A stretch of DNA of 64,000 nucleotides, from NCBI RefSeq assembly GCF_900177775.1, contig NZ_FXWH01000001.1, forward strand, positions 806,001-870,000, given 5' to 3'. Shown in pieces: positions 55,351 through 64,000 of this stretch. Position numbers and translations under genes: made by a program. Position 1 is the stretch's first letter. The number at the start of each line of letters is the position of its first letter. The DNA comes from Pseudidiomarina planktonica (GTDB taxonomy: Bacteria; Pseudomonadota; Gammaproteobacteria; Enterobacterales; Alteromonadaceae). Below the pieces are notes generated by a model. That model was not told where the DNA came from. It worked only from the letters and a program-made list of their open reading frames with translations, and did no database searches.

Positions 55351-57510
55351 CTAGAATTCACCGCGAATACCTATGGTCAGATTACGTCCTCGTACTGGCG
55401 CATCGTCTTTTAAGAACGAGGTATGCACAAAGCCCAGCTCATCGGTCAGGTTTTCAGCTTTTACATACAGGCTTAGTTGATGCCGCGCAGACCACCCCGG
55501 ATAGTAATTAAAGCTGGCATTAACCAGGTTAAAGCTGTCCGTAGTTGTTTCGTTATCGGCAACGCGATTTTGTGCACCGTAGTAGGTCATTCCTAACGTG
55601 GTATCCCAGTTCGCTGCGGCATAGGTGATATCAGTACCAATACGCTGTGCCGGAATACGTGGCAGGTTGCCGCCATCACGCAAATGAGCGCGGGTGAAAT
55701 CACTGAAGGCACTGAGTTTCCAGGCATCAGTTATGTCCCAGGCCGCTTCCAGTTCATACCCGTACAAATCGACATCGGCCTGCGCATAGGCAATAACTGG
55801 CAAGGCATCGTCATGACTATGTTCGTCGTGACCTGGCTCGTCATGGCCATCTGTGTGTTCGTCTTCCTGATGCAAGTCAACGTTATCAACACCGGTGTTG
55901 GCACCGTATACAAAGTCATTCACGCGGTTGTAGAACACATTAAACTGCAAATGAAACGCATCGTTTTCGTAGTGCACACCTAAGTCGACATTGTTTGAGC
56001 TCTCGATTTGTGGTGCCTGATGGGCGGTTTCAACATGATACTCGTGCTCGCCTTCCTCGTGCAGCTCATAACCAAGTCCCAGCTCGTAGGTGCGGGTAGC
56101 AAAATGAGCGCCGTTGGAAAATAGCTCGTTCGCTGATGGTGCGCGCTCGGCGTGACTGAAGTTCACGGCAAGGTTCAGGTGGTCGGTGAGCGGACGCGTG
56201 AAGCCGGCGGACAGTGAGAACGGATTGAAGGTTTCACTGCCGGCTGCGGTAGTTACGTCAACGTCTTCGTAACGCGCACCAATTTGCCAGTTATAGTTAC
56301 CGAAGCTCTGCTCGCCCAGCCAGAACAAGCCGTGTCTGGTAGTTTCTGAGCTTGGTGTAAAGGCTTCCTCGCCCAGTGCACCCTGATCGCTATCGAAACT
56401 GTGCAGGCCAACGGCACCATCCCAACCAGCAATAGGCTGATGGCGAGCACTTAAGCGCAACTCGCGTTGTTGGTTGGTGAAGGTAGTTGCGGGCAGGCCA
56501 TCTTCAATTTCACTATGCTGGTAATCGGTATAACCAATTTTTAATTCTAACTGGCGTACAAAACCGTCGTTAAAGTTCCAGCCACCCAAAATCTGAAAAC
56601 GGTTTTGGGTTAAGTCAGCAAACGGGCCTGCTTCTTCCTCGGCATGCTCTTCACCTTCGTGCTCTTCTTCGCCATGTTCTTCTTCATGATGAGCGTGACC
56701 AGGAATACCGTACTCCTGCTCCAAACGGCCATACGAAAAACCAATATAAGAGGTTTCGGTTACGTGGCTTAAACCAATGTTGCCGCCTTTGGCATCAATA
56801 AAGGTATTTTCCACGGTATCCCCGGTTTCACCTTCATTGTTGGTGAATTCAGGTACTTCGTAGTCGTCGCTGGTGCGGGTAAAACCGTCTAAGTGTAATA
56901 CGACACTGCCGTTACCTGCGTTGATTCCACCATACACATTCTCAGTGTTGGCGGCGGTATCAGTACTCACCCCGTAACGACCTGTTACGCCGCTCAGCGG
57001 CTGCTTGGCAATACGGTTATCAACTACGTTTACCACGCCACCGATAGCACCACTGCCGTATAGCAGGGTAGCGGGGCCGCGCAGTATTTCTACTTGAGTG
57101 GCGGTGCTGGTTTCAGTGGTTACCGCATGGTCCGGGCTGCCCCGGGAAACATCGGCAGTGTCCAGGCCATTTTGAGTGATTTTTACGCGTGGGCCATCAA
57201 GGCCACGAATAATTGGTGAGCCGGCAACATTGGCAAAGTGCGTATTATTAATGCCAGGCTCAGTACTTAAGGTTTCACCCAGAGTATGCGCGTTCTTTTC
57301 GCGCAGTTCGTCACCAGTTAATACACTCACCGGTTGCGCCGAGTTTAATTGATTGCGCTCAAGCGGTGTGGCGGTTACCACTATGACTTCGGTGGGGGCG
57401 GCATGGTCATGTTCATTATCAACCTCAGCTTGGGCAACAGCAGCGGTGCTGGCACAAACACTGGCAATAGCTATTGCTAAACGGGACAGACAAAGTTTAT
57501 TCGATGGCAT
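55351..57510 (-). CDS. znuD: TonB-dependent zinc receptor, ZnuD-like
   Basis: A 719-residue outer-membrane receptor. It has a signal peptide, an acidic/His N-terminus (VDNEHDHAAP) before a TonB box-like EVIVVTATP, a plug (residues 45-165, IIRGLDGPRVKITQNGLD), and a barrel ending LTIGIRGEF. Three external segments are rich in His and acidic residues: about 271-294, 484-498 and 546-568. Such loops mark ZnuD of Neisseria and related zinc receptors. A Zur-box palindrome stands 23 bases before the ATG, so zinc limitation should induce it. Confidence 0.88.
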   Translation of the reverse strand: MPSNKLCLSRLAIAIASVCASTAAVAQAEVDNEHDHAAPTEVIVVTATPLERNQLNSAQPVSVLTGDELREKNAHTLGETLSTEPGINNTHFANVAGSPIIRGLDGPRVKITQNGLDTADVSRGSPDHAVTTETSTATQVEILRGPATLLYGSGAIGGVVNVVDNRIAKQPLSGVTGRYGVSTDTAANTENVYGGINAGNGSVVLHLDGFTRTSDDYEVPEFTNNEGETGDTVENTFIDAKGGNIGLSHVTETSYIGFSYGRLEQEYGIPGHAHHEEEHGEEEHEGEEHAEEEAGPFADLTQNRFQILGGWNFNDGFVRQLELKIGYTDYQHSEIEDGLPATTFTNQQRELRLSARHQPIAGWDGAVGLHSFDSDQGALGEEAFTPSSETTRHGLFWLGEQSFGNYNWQIGARYEDVDVTTAAGSETFNPFSLSAGFTRPLTDHLNLAVNFSHAERAPSANELFSNGAHFATRTYELGLGYELHEEGEHEYHVETAHQAPQIESSNNVDLGVHYENDAFHLQFNVFYNRVNDFVYGANTGVDNVDLHQEDEHTDGHDEPGHDEHSHDDALPVIAYAQADVDLYGYELEAAWDITDAWKLSAFSDFTRAHLRDGGNLPRIPAQRIGTDITYAAANWDTTLGMTYYGAQNRVADNETTTDSFNLVNASFNYYPGWSARHQLSLYVKAENLTDELGFVHTSFLKDDAPVRGRNLTIGIRGEF

Positions 57511-57532
57511 ACAAAAGGACTCCGGTTCAATT

Positions 57533-57547
57533 TGTTATAGTATAACA
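57533..57547. promoter_or_regulatory. Zur box
   Basis: TGTTATAGTATAACA is a perfect 7-1-7 palindrome. It fits the gammaproteobacterial Zur core TGTTATA-n-TATAACA. It lies 23 bases from the receptor start and 126 bases before the divergent M28 peptidase gene. Confidence 0.85.
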
Positions 57548-57673
57548 TTACATGCGCGGGGATCAGGATGCAACCCGTGGAATAAAAAAAAGCCGCAGTG
57601 CTGGTGCTCAGTTGCTGGCTTGGGTAGACTCAGAGCGAAACCTAATTATTTTATAACAATAGCGAGAACGTCC

Positions 57674-59359
57674 ATGGGATTGGGAACTAACTTACTAAAC
57701 TTTAGCTGGCATAAGCTGGCCATTGGCTCGGCTGTGGCGATGACTTTAACAGCTTGTGGTGCACAAGAAATTGCAGCCGAAAAACCGTCTGCCAGTGCTA
57801 CAGCTATTCAGGCACACCTAGAGTTTTTAGCCAGTGACGAAATGGCCGGCCGTGATACCGGCAGCCGCGGCCATGAAATTGCCTCGCAGTACATTGCGAC
57901 TGAATTTAAACGCCTGGGTCTGGAACCAGCCGGTGACGACGGCACTTATTACCAGCGCATTCAATTTCGGAAAAGCTTCCTGAAAGAACGTAGTGCCGGG
58001 TTATCAATTCACCGCGGTGATGAAACTATTGAACTGGATTATCCGAAGCAATTTATTATGGGCCCCAGCTCTGTTACTGAACGTGATGAACTGACAGCAC
58101 CCTTAGTATTTGTTGGTTACGGTATGGTGTCGGAAACTTTCGGTATTGATGACTACGCTGGTTTAGATGTAGACGGCAAAATTGTGGTTATGCTTACCGG
58201 ACGTCCGGAAGAACTGCCAAGCGAAGAAGCTGCTCATTTATCTTCTATTAAAGGTGAGTTAGCAGCTGAGCGTGGTGCGGTTGGTATTCTTACCGTGCAC
58301 ACGCCGCAACGTGAAGAAGTGCGTAGCTATGAAACCAGCATGTTATATCTGAATGTGCCAACCGTGCGCTGGTTAAATGACGCCGGTGAACCGCATAGCC
58401 GCTACGATACTATTGCTGCTACCGCTTATGTTGATGACGCTGCTGCTGAAGCTTTGTTCGCGAACAGCCAAATGACCTTAGCGGATATTTTCACGCAGTT
58501 GGAAAACAACGAGTCGCCGAAAGGCTTTGCCATGGATGTAAGCGCGACCTTGAAGCGCGAGTCACGTCATGAGCAGGTAAGTAGCCCGAACGTTGCTGCG
58601 GTGTTGCCTGGTTCTGATCCTGAACTGCGCGATGAGTATTTGGTGTATACCGCGCACTCAGACCATATTGGTGTGAGTAAAGATTTAAGCGGTGACGACA
58701 ACATCAATAACGGTGCTATGGATAACGCCGCTGGTGTGTCTGTGATGTTAGAAACAGCGCGGATGTTTGTTGAGTCGGAGCAAAAACCACAGCGCTCGGT
58801 CATGTTCCTGGCGGTTACGGCGGAAGAACGCGGCTTGTTAGGCGCGGACTACTTCGCACATAATCCAACAGTACCAATGGCGAATATTGTTGCCAACGTG
58901 AACCTGGATATGCCGGTACTGCTTTATGATTTTGCTGATGTTATTGCCTTTGGCGCCAATCACTCAACTTTAGGTGACACCGTTGCCGCAGCGGCCGCTG
59001 AGTACGATATTGAGTTGAGCCCGGATCCTATGCCTGAGCAGGCTATTTTCACCCGCTCAGATCACTACACTCTGGTGAAGAAAGGGGTACCAGCCGTATT
59101 CTTAATGACGGGTTTTACCTCCAAGAATCCGGATGAAGATGGTGGCAAGGTTTGGGGTGAGTTTTTCGCGAAGCATTACCACCGCCCAAGCGATGAACCT
59201 AGCCTGCCGATTCGTTATGAATCCGGTGCACTGTTTACCGATATTAACTTTGCTATTGGGCAACGTATTGCCAATGATGAACAGCGCCCGCAGTGGTTGT
59301 CTGATTCATTTTTTGGTAAAGTATTCGGACAAGGTGACAGCGTCGCTACTGCGAACTAA
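57674..59359 (+). CDS. M28-family zinc aminopeptidase lipoprotein
   Basis: A 561-residue exported protein with a lipobox (MTLTACGAQE). The N-terminal part of the peptidase (HLEFLASDEMAGRDTGSRGHEIASQYI) is followed by a PA insert (about 130-260). The zinc-binding motifs are VYTAHSDHIGV, GAMDNAAGVSVML, AVTAEERGLLG, NLDMPVL and TRSDHYTLVKKGVPAVF. All five ligands of the co-catalytic zinc site are present. It probably trims peptides in the periplasm or at the surface. An in-frame region upstream to 57353 runs through the receptor gene and is rejected. Confidence 0.9.
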   Translation: MGLGTNLLNFSWHKLAIGSAVAMTLTACGAQEIAAEKPSASATAIQAHLEFLASDEMAGRDTGSRGHEIASQYIATEFKRLGLEPAGDDGTYYQRIQFRKSFLKERSAGLSIHRGDETIELDYPKQFIMGPSSVTERDELTAPLVFVGYGMVSETFGIDDYAGLDVDGKIVVMLTGRPEELPSEEAAHLSSIKGELAAERGAVGILTVHTPQREEVRSYETSMLYLNVPTVRWLNDAGEPHSRYDTIAATAYVDDAAAEALFANSQMTLADIFTQLENNESPKGFAMDVSATLKRESRHEQVSSPNVAAVLPGSDPELRDEYLVYTAHSDHIGVSKDLSGDDNINNGAMDNAAGVSVMLETARMFVESEQKPQRSVMFLAVTAEERGLLGADYFAHNPTVPMANIVANVNLDMPVLLYDFADVIAFGANHSTLGDTVAAAAAEYDIELSPDPMPEQAIFTRSDHYTLVKKGVPAVFLMTGFTSKNPDEDGGKVWGEFFAKHYHRPSDEPSLPIRYESGALFTDINFAIGQRIANDEQRPQWLSDSFFGKVFGQGDSVATAN

Positions 59360-59378
59360 CCTTATTAGTCTTTGAAAC

Positions 59379-59405
59379 AGCCGGAGCTCTCGCTCCGGCT
59401 TTTTT
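59379..59405 (+). terminator. Intrinsic terminator of the M28 peptidase gene
   Basis: The perfect stem AGCCGGAGC/GCTCCGGCT with loop TCTC is followed by six T. Confidence 0.95.
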
Positions 59406-59513
59406 ATGACTAAATTTTGAGGGAAAGTTGATCTTGTTCTTTACGATTATAGTACTAAGAACATGGCAATTATTCCGGTTTAACCATTACATTTTAGAAA
59501 GGTCTGATTTTTA

Positions 59514-59951
59514 ATGACAAATCCGCAAGTAAAAATCACACCGGCAATGCCGGATGAGGAATTTTTACGAACATTAGTTCAGGCTGTTGCCGGTGAGGTA
59601 GAGGTTGAATGTGACCATACCTGCCACTTGCGTCTGGCATGGTTAAATTTGCGCAGTAAGCCGTGGCCGATTGCGCTGGCCGATACCTGCGAAGTGTTAA
59701 AGGCGCTGCCTGAGCATAGTGGTGGCGGTAAGGCTTATCATCACACGCTAACCGTGGCTTCGTTGCGTTTGATTTTGCAGCGAATTAAGCATCATGACAA
59801 TGACGATTTTGAGAGTTTCCTGGCAGCTTACCCCGAGCTTCGGGCCGACTTCCGTCAACTGATAAAAAACTATTATAGCGATGAACATTTAGAGCGGCGC
59901 AGTGCCCGGGTTGCTTTTGTAAGCCCGGACAAACGCGCGCTTGATGGTTAG
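59514..59951 (+). CDS. Hypothetical protein, 145 residues
   Basis: I do not recognise this family. No signal peptide or membrane segment. Two Cys-His clusters (VECDHTCHLRLAW) near residues 32-44 and a helical His-rich C-terminal half (KAYHHTLTVASLRLILQRIKHHDN) are the noticeable parts. It might bind a metal, but the sequence alone cannot show this. GAAAGG lies 11 bases upstream of the ATG. It is between the M28 peptidase and the convergent metalloprotease gene. Confidence 0.7.
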   Translation: MTNPQVKITPAMPDEEFLRTLVQAVAGEVEVECDHTCHLRLAWLNLRSKPWPIALADTCEVLKALPEHSGGGKAYHHTLTVASLRLILQRIKHHDNDDFESFLAAYPELRADFRQLIKNYYSDEHLERRSARVAFVSPDKRALDG

Positions 59952-59981
59952 TTGCTAAATACTTACCGCCTGCCGGCCTAA

Positions 59982-62402
59982 CTAAATAGGCGATCCCGGC
60001 GGTAAGCTTACTGGCGTGAAATCATCCGGCCAGTGACCTTCTTCCAATACCGCTTTAAGACGATCTGCCAGAAACCCTGCATAGGTTGACTCTGCTTCGG
60101 TTAAACGCTGCTGTTGCTGCTTCAGAAAGCCGTGCAACTGTGCTCTCACTTCTGCGCCTAAGGTTTTATCCTGATAAGTCTGGGCAATGTGAAACAGGGT
60201 TACGTAGGCTATCCGTTGCGCTGTAACAGTACCTTCAGCGGCGGTAGCTGGCGCAATAATCTGAGTTGAAAGTTCATTCAGTACGGCAGCAGGAGCCGGT
60301 ATGCCGTCATTGTGCTGGTGCTGCAGCGCTAATCTATTCAGGCGCTCAGGCTGTAACAGCAAGGTTAGTCCGGCGCTGGCGGCAGCTTCAGCCATAGTTA
60401 CTACGTCGGGAATCAATCCCATTCTGCCACTGAAGCGTTCGCGGTTACTATCGTCGCCGTAACTCAGTGGTACCAGGAGCTGCTGAATCTTGCCTGAAAC
60501 GGTCAGCGTATCGGGATGAATAGCACGGATCATTTGGGTTAACGCCAACTTCTGTTGACGGCTGTTCACCGGACGATAATCCAGGTTGTCCTCGCCTTTT
60601 ACATAGTAACTATAATTAACGCCACCAAGCATCTTCACCGCGGCCTCAATTTGGTAGCGGTGTAATGCATACATAGGCACAAACAGCTCGTGCAGGCGAC
60701 TAACTGGTTCACCGGCGGGCAATACATCTAAATCAAAATTGGCGAGTACTTGTTCGCGAATATCCAAAATCCGCTCTAATTCAGTAACAGCATCACTGCC
60801 GTTGTCCCACAAGTGCGCTTCCGGATGAGCCCCGCTAGCCGGACGCGCATCACGGTCGGAAATGAAGGTTAAGCCCAGCGCACGATTCTCTCGCAAAATA
60901 GTTTCCAGCGACTGGGTGCCTTTATTGTCACCGTAACCATAAGCAATAACTTGTTTGTCCCACAAACCAATTTCATTGGTGTAAGACGCACTTAAACCAA
61001 TACCGTTGTCTTGCGTATTCAGGCTTAATAACGGATGTGGATAGTCCATTACCGATGCGCGGTCATGCGCGCTGGCGGCAAAGTTGTGGGCAATTCCCAG
61101 CGTGTGGCCAATTTCATGGGCCGATAACTGTCGAATACGGGCTAGCGCCATCGCTTCTACCTGCGCTTCAATCGTTTCGCTTTGGTCAGCGCTGGCGGCG
61201 TCGGCGTAGGGCTTTAACAGCGCCTGAGCTATACGCATGTCCTGTCGAACCCGCAGCGACCCCAGGGTAACGTGACCTTTAATGATTTCACCGGTACGCG
61301 GGTCGGTTACGGACGAGCCGTATGACCAGCCGCGGGTGGCACGATGAACCCATTGAATGACGTTGTAGCGAACATCCATAGGATCAGCATTTTCGGGTAA
61401 CACTTTGATCTGAAATGCATCGTCGTAGCCAATAGCGTTGAAAGCCTCATTCCACCAGCGTCCGCCTTCAAGCAGAGCAGTACGAACCGGCTCCGGAGCA
61501 CCCGGATCCAGATAGTACACAATAGGTTCTACCGCTTCGCTACGTTCGGCGTTGGGGTTCTTTTTGTGTAAGCGGTGGCGCGGAATGAATTGCTTGCGCA
61601 TGGGTTCGCCTAAGGGTGCTGCATAGTCCACGTAGTCCATTGACCAATAACCGCTGTTCGGATGAAACTCGCGTGGCTCGAAGCCGTCGTCGGGCAGGCG
61701 TACCAATGAATGGCGTAAATGCACAGTCAGCGCTTGTGCATCCGGCGCAACCTGGCGCACAAAGCGTCCTTCAGGACTACCCACGAAGGTTACCGTGGCT
61801 TCCAGTTCAGTATTATCAACAAAAGCTTTGCTGCGCGGCGGATAGACCATAGAGCGTTCGGTACTGACTTGGTACTGGCCCTGATCGGTGCGCTTTAAAC
61901 GTTCGGCAATGCCATGAGTATCGCTGAGCAAATACGGGGTGTAGTCAATCAGCACCTGCTGGTCGTTATGTGCCACCACGTTAAAGCCCCACAGCACAGA
62001 GTTGGCAAAAGCCTCGGTCACACTTTGGCGTTCGGCCTGATTGTCGGTAACAGCTTTGTATTTGGTGTTTTGCTCTTGCAGTAATACTTTATGGTTGCTC
62101 ACCACAAACTCAACCACCCGGGTAGAACCCAATTGGCCGCGGTCTAAACCTATATCGTTTGAACCCAGCCCACGCGGCATACTGGTTTGCAGTAGCAAAG
62201 GTTCGGCTGTACGAGGGACCGCTAAATAATAATTGCCAGTAGCAGTGTCATGATAAAACGTATAAAAACCCTGCTGACGGGTCATGCCTTCGGTAAATGT
62301 TGCCACATTTACTGCAGCTTCAGGCTTCGAGTTGCTCTGCGCCATGGCATGCATAGGCAGGCTAAAGCTCAGGAATAAAATGGTTATAATGAGTCGTTTC
62401 AT
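59982..62402 (-). CDS. Large exported zinc-dependent metalloprotease (DUF4953/DUF5117 type)
   Basis: An 806-residue exported protein (signal ending near AMAQ-SN). The N-terminal DUF5117/5118-like region (residues 25-300, with VEFVVSNHKVLL) precedes a metzincin-type catalytic domain. Its motif is HEIGHTLGIAHNF near residue 430, matching HExxHxxGxxHN. Such proteins are common in Bacteroidota and marine Gammaproteobacteria. The substrate is unknown. It has its own promoter region toward the HIT gene. It lies near M28, S9 and ZnuD genes. Confidence 0.87.
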   Translation of the reverse strand: MKRLIITILFLSFSLPMHAMAQSNSKPEAAVNVATFTEGMTRQQGFYTFYHDTATGNYYLAVPRTAEPLLLQTSMPRGLGSNDIGLDRGQLGSTRVVEFVVSNHKVLLQEQNTKYKAVTDNQAERQSVTEAFANSVLWGFNVVAHNDQQVLIDYTPYLLSDTHGIAERLKRTDQGQYQVSTERSMVYPPRSKAFVDNTELEATVTFVGSPEGRFVRQVAPDAQALTVHLRHSLVRLPDDGFEPREFHPNSGYWSMDYVDYAAPLGEPMRKQFIPRHRLHKKNPNAERSEAVEPIVYYLDPGAPEPVRTALLEGGRWWNEAFNAIGYDDAFQIKVLPENADPMDVRYNVIQWVHRATRGWSYGSSVTDPRTGEIIKGHVTLGSLRVRQDMRIAQALLKPYADAASADQSETIEAQVEAMALARIRQLSAHEIGHTLGIAHNFAASAHDRASVMDYPHPLLSLNTQDNGIGLSASYTNEIGLWDKQVIAYGYGDNKGTQSLETILRENRALGLTFISDRDARPASGAHPEAHLWDNGSDAVTELERILDIREQVLANFDLDVLPAGEPVSRLHELFVPMYALHRYQIEAAVKMLGGVNYSYYVKGEDNLDYRPVNSRQQKLALTQMIRAIHPDTLTVSGKIQQLLVPLSYGDDSNRERFSGRMGLIPDVVTMAEAAASAGLTLLLQPERLNRLALQHQHNDGIPAPAAVLNELSTQIIAPATAAEGTVTAQRIAYVTLFHIAQTYQDKTLGAEVRAQLHGFLKQQQQRLTEAESTYAGFLADRLKAVLEEGHWPDDFTPVSLPPGSPI

Positions 62403-62522
62403 GTCTGCTGGCTTCTACTGTATGGTGATGATAATGGTGACATTTCGGTGATTTAAGCCGAAGCTAAGTTACCCATTTAAGAACTCAAAACGTTAGCACA
62501 GAATGATTAGGGAACCTAACCC

Positions 62523-62984
62523 ATGCTCACTTCAATAACTGCACCTTTTATCGTAGATTCGCGCTTAAACGCCGATACCCACCCAGTTGGCGACTGGCCG
62601 TTATCCCGGTTGCTACTGTTTAATGATTGTCGCTATGACTGGCTGGTGCTGGTGCCCAGAGTAGCTGAGGTTACCGAATGGGTGCAGCTAAGTGAGGTAC
62701 AACAGGAGCAGTTGTGGCGTGAGTCCCGTTGCTTGAGCGAGGTATTGTTAGCGTGCAGTGACGCCAGCAAATTGAATATTGGTGCGCTTGGCAATGTGGT
62801 TAGTCAGTTGCATATTCATCATGTGATGCGACATCACGGCGATGCCGCCTGGCCTGGCCCAGTGTGGGGGCATAGCCCGGCGCAGCCTTATACTACTGAG
62901 GCTTTATCAGCTCGCGCGCAATACTGGCGCGAGCAGTTGCGTGACTCAAGCCAGCCGGTCGGCCAGCTCCTCCAGAATTTGTAA
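62523..62984 (+). CDS. HIT-domain protein
   Basis: A 153-residue HIT-superfamily nucleotide hydrolase/transferase. The motif here is [25 protein letters not shown] region; its first two His are in place, with the third position Val as in the QLHVHVxAR branch of bacterial HIT proteins. The [10 protein letters not shown] tail confirms that branch. Substrate unknown. Its last 39 bases overlap the end of fldB on the other strand. Confidence 0.85.
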   Translation: MLTSITAPFIVDSRLNADTHPVGDWPLSRLLLFNDCRYDWLVLVPRVAEVTEWVQLSEVQQEQLWRESRCLSEVLLACSDASKLNIGALGNVVSQLHIHHVMRHHGDAAWPGPVWGHSPAQPYTTEALSARAQYWREQLRDSSQPVGQLLQNL

Positions 62985-63470
62985 ACACCATTTCTCAATG
63001 CGCTGGTCACTGAGCTCATATTGCGAGTCTTCATCCAGCGCCAACCCGACAAAGTAGTTGTCGTTGTCGGTTAAGGCTTTTGAGGCAGCGAATTCATAGT
63101 CGTCGCCATTCGGCCAGAAACCAATGCGTTCGCAACCCAGCGGTAGCAGTTCGTCATGCAGCATGCCCAGCGCATCCTGAAACCAGTCGGTGTAGCCAAC
63201 CTGATCGCCCATGCCGTACAGCGCCACAATTTTGCCATTCAGATTTAACTGCTTAATGTCGTCCCATTGGCTTTCCCAGTCTTCCTGAATTTCGCCGAAA
63301 TCCCAGGTGGACAGACCAAAAATAAGGATGTCGTAAGTTTCGGCCAGAGTTAAAGGGTCGTCTTTAATATTGTGCAGGCTGACCAGCTCGGCACCAATTT
63401 GGTCGCGAATTTTCTCCGCGGCAATTTCGGTGTAGCAGGTGGTTGACCCATAAAATAATCCGATTTTCAT
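62946..63470 (-). CDS. fldB: Flavodoxin FldB
   Basis: A 174-residue long-chain flavodoxin. The FMN phosphate loop GSTTCYTE lies at residues 8-15, and isoalloxazine-flanking residues are in [12 protein letters not shown] and [12 protein letters not shown]. It carries electrons for reductive enzymes, possibly replacing ferredoxin under stress. GGAG lies 11 bases before the ATG. Convergent overlap with the HIT gene is unusual for its length. Confidence 0.93.
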   Translation of the reverse strand: MKIGLFYGSTTCYTEIAAEKIRDQIGAELVSLHNIKDDPLTLAETYDILIFGLSTWDFGEIQEDWESQWDDIKQLNLNGKIVALYGMGDQVGYTDWFQDALGMLHDELLPLGCERIGFWPNGDDYEFAASKALTDNDNYFVGLALDEDSQYELSDQRIEKWCLQILEELADRLA

Positions 63471-63605
63471 CGATTAAGTAACTCCATTGGCAATAGCAGG
63501 CGCTCGGGTTAGTGCCGGTGAGGCTGATTTTTATAGTGTAACAAAAGCAGCTGCGCTGGTGGCATGATATACTCAATTTTTTCTGCAACGGATTGGTTTT
63601 GAACG

Positions 63606-63878
63606 ATGAATTTTGACGAGTTAGTAGGCCGTCTTGAGCCTGTTTTTGATGAAGCAGTAACTAGTGGTGATGATGACGAATTGTTTGCCAGCGGCTATTT
63701 ACGCGGGCATTTTGATTTGGTGGTGGCTAAGCTTGAGTTAGCCGAGAAAACCGATGCCGACGTGCTGTTACCCGCCGTGGAAGCGTCCTTGAATGCTACT
63801 AAGCACGAACTGGCACCAACCGACCAGCAGCATGTTAAAGATATGCTTGAACGATTACGTCAACGGGCGACGCTGTAA
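63606..63878 (+). CDS. yfcL: YfcL family protein
   Basis: A 90-residue small acidic helical protein; DDELFASGYLRGHFDL is characteristic. Function unknown. In Enterobacteria yfcL stands beside mnmC, as here; the two overlap tail to tail by 24 bases. Confidence 0.88.
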   Translation: MNFDELVGRLEPVFDEAVTSGDDDELFASGYLRGHFDLVVAKLELAEKTDADVLLPAVEASLNATKHELAPTDQQHVKDMLERLRQRATL

Positions 63879-64000
63879 CCGCTCGGGACGCAACCGGTGC
63901 AACAGCGATTGCGCCAGTGGTAAGGGTTCGGCCAGTAACTGCGAGGTTAGTAATTCAGCCGCCAGTGGCGCGCTGGTAAAGCCACGCGAGCCCAGCCCGC
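63855..64000 (-). CDS. mnmC: tRNA modification enzyme MnmC, C-terminal end only
   Basis: On the minus strand 48 residues from GLGSRGFTSAPLAAELL to RRPLT run to a TAA stop at 63857-63855. This matches the FAD-dependent oxidoreductase end of MnmC, which finishes mnm5s2U34 in tRNA. The rest lies outside the window. Confidence 0.85.
   Translation of the reverse strand, partial: GLGSRGFTSAPLAAELLTSQLLAEPLPLAQSLLHRLRPERLQRRPLT

Noticed and set aside
57353..57673. N-terminal extension of the M28 peptidase
   Set aside because: It runs antisense through the receptor start and Zur box; the ATG at 57674 begins a proper lipoprotein signal.
62523..62984. HIT protein as an inactive enzyme because the third His is Val
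   Set aside because: The QLHVHVxAR branch of bacterial HIT proteins normally lacks that His, so it is not a loss specific to this gene.
1..64000. CRISPR arrays, prophage, transposons, integrons
   Set aside because: No regular repeat-spacer series, no integrase, transposase or phage structural gene, and no long direct repeats seen by reading both strands.

Overview
The window reads as ordinary chromosome of a marine gammaproteobacterium, most likely Idiomarinaceae (Alteromonadales). This is an inference from gene content and protein flavour: a complete Na+-NQR operon with apbE and nqrM, FabV as enoyl reductase, a VolA/Pla-1-type phospholipase, an S9/M28/M17 peptidase load suited to an amino-acid diet, MiaE, YfcL-MnmC, PqiABC and YciK. 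I see no prophage, insertion sequence, integron, plasmid gene or CRISPR array. GC content and codon use look even throughout.

Layout. 1-8.5 kb: end of an epimerase, a ZIP transporter, a DUF2254 membrane protein, tRNA-Ser(GGA), propionyl-CoA ligase PrpE, an MscS channel, an iron-storage operon (bfd plus two unequal bacterioferritins) and an MBL lipoprotein. 8.6-15.3 kb: metal transport, comprising a yybP-ykoY-type Mn riboswitch before a GDT1/TMEM165 exporter, a Ca/Na exchanger, ZntB and an Fbp-type Fe(III) ABC transporter. 15.3-26.3 kb: a Fur-box TonB receptor, a beta-CASP nuclease, pqiABC, Wzi, a small lipoprotein, BolA and FabV. 26.4-36.8 kb: nqrABCDEF-apbE-nqrM followed at once by a three-domain cysteine desulfurase / degenerate MBL / rhodanese fusion, then a secreted beta-propeller protein. 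36.8-48.4 kb: glutaryl-CoA dehydrogenase, two PepSY membrane proteins, YciK, VolA-like lipase, SohB, a dicarboxylate symporter, Yip1, MiaE, LpxH and PpiB. 48.6-64 kb: CysS, an M17 aminopeptidase, a secreted MBL, a thioesterase, a DPP4-like protein lacking catalytic residues, a ZnuD-like zinc receptor, an M28 peptidase, a large zinc metalloprotease, HIT, FldB, YfcL and the end of MnmC.

How the genes work together. Metal homeostasis recurs. Iron: three Fur-box-like sites cover bfd-bfr-bfr, fbpABC and the receptor divergent from it. Zinc: a perfect 7-1-7 palindrome of Zur type lies between the His-rich receptor and the M28 peptidase. Manganese: a riboswitch precedes the exporter. Energy: Na+-NQR is encoded with its flavin transferase (ApbE) and iron-maturation factor (NqrM).

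Best leads for something little described: (1) the desulfurase fusion 19 bases after nqrM, a candidate dedicated sulfur donor for Na+-NQR maturation; (2) the S9 family protein whose catalytic Ser and His are replaced, directly downstream of the zinc receptor; (3) the complementary pair of bacterioferritins; (4) a FadR-like operator before the VolA-like lipase.
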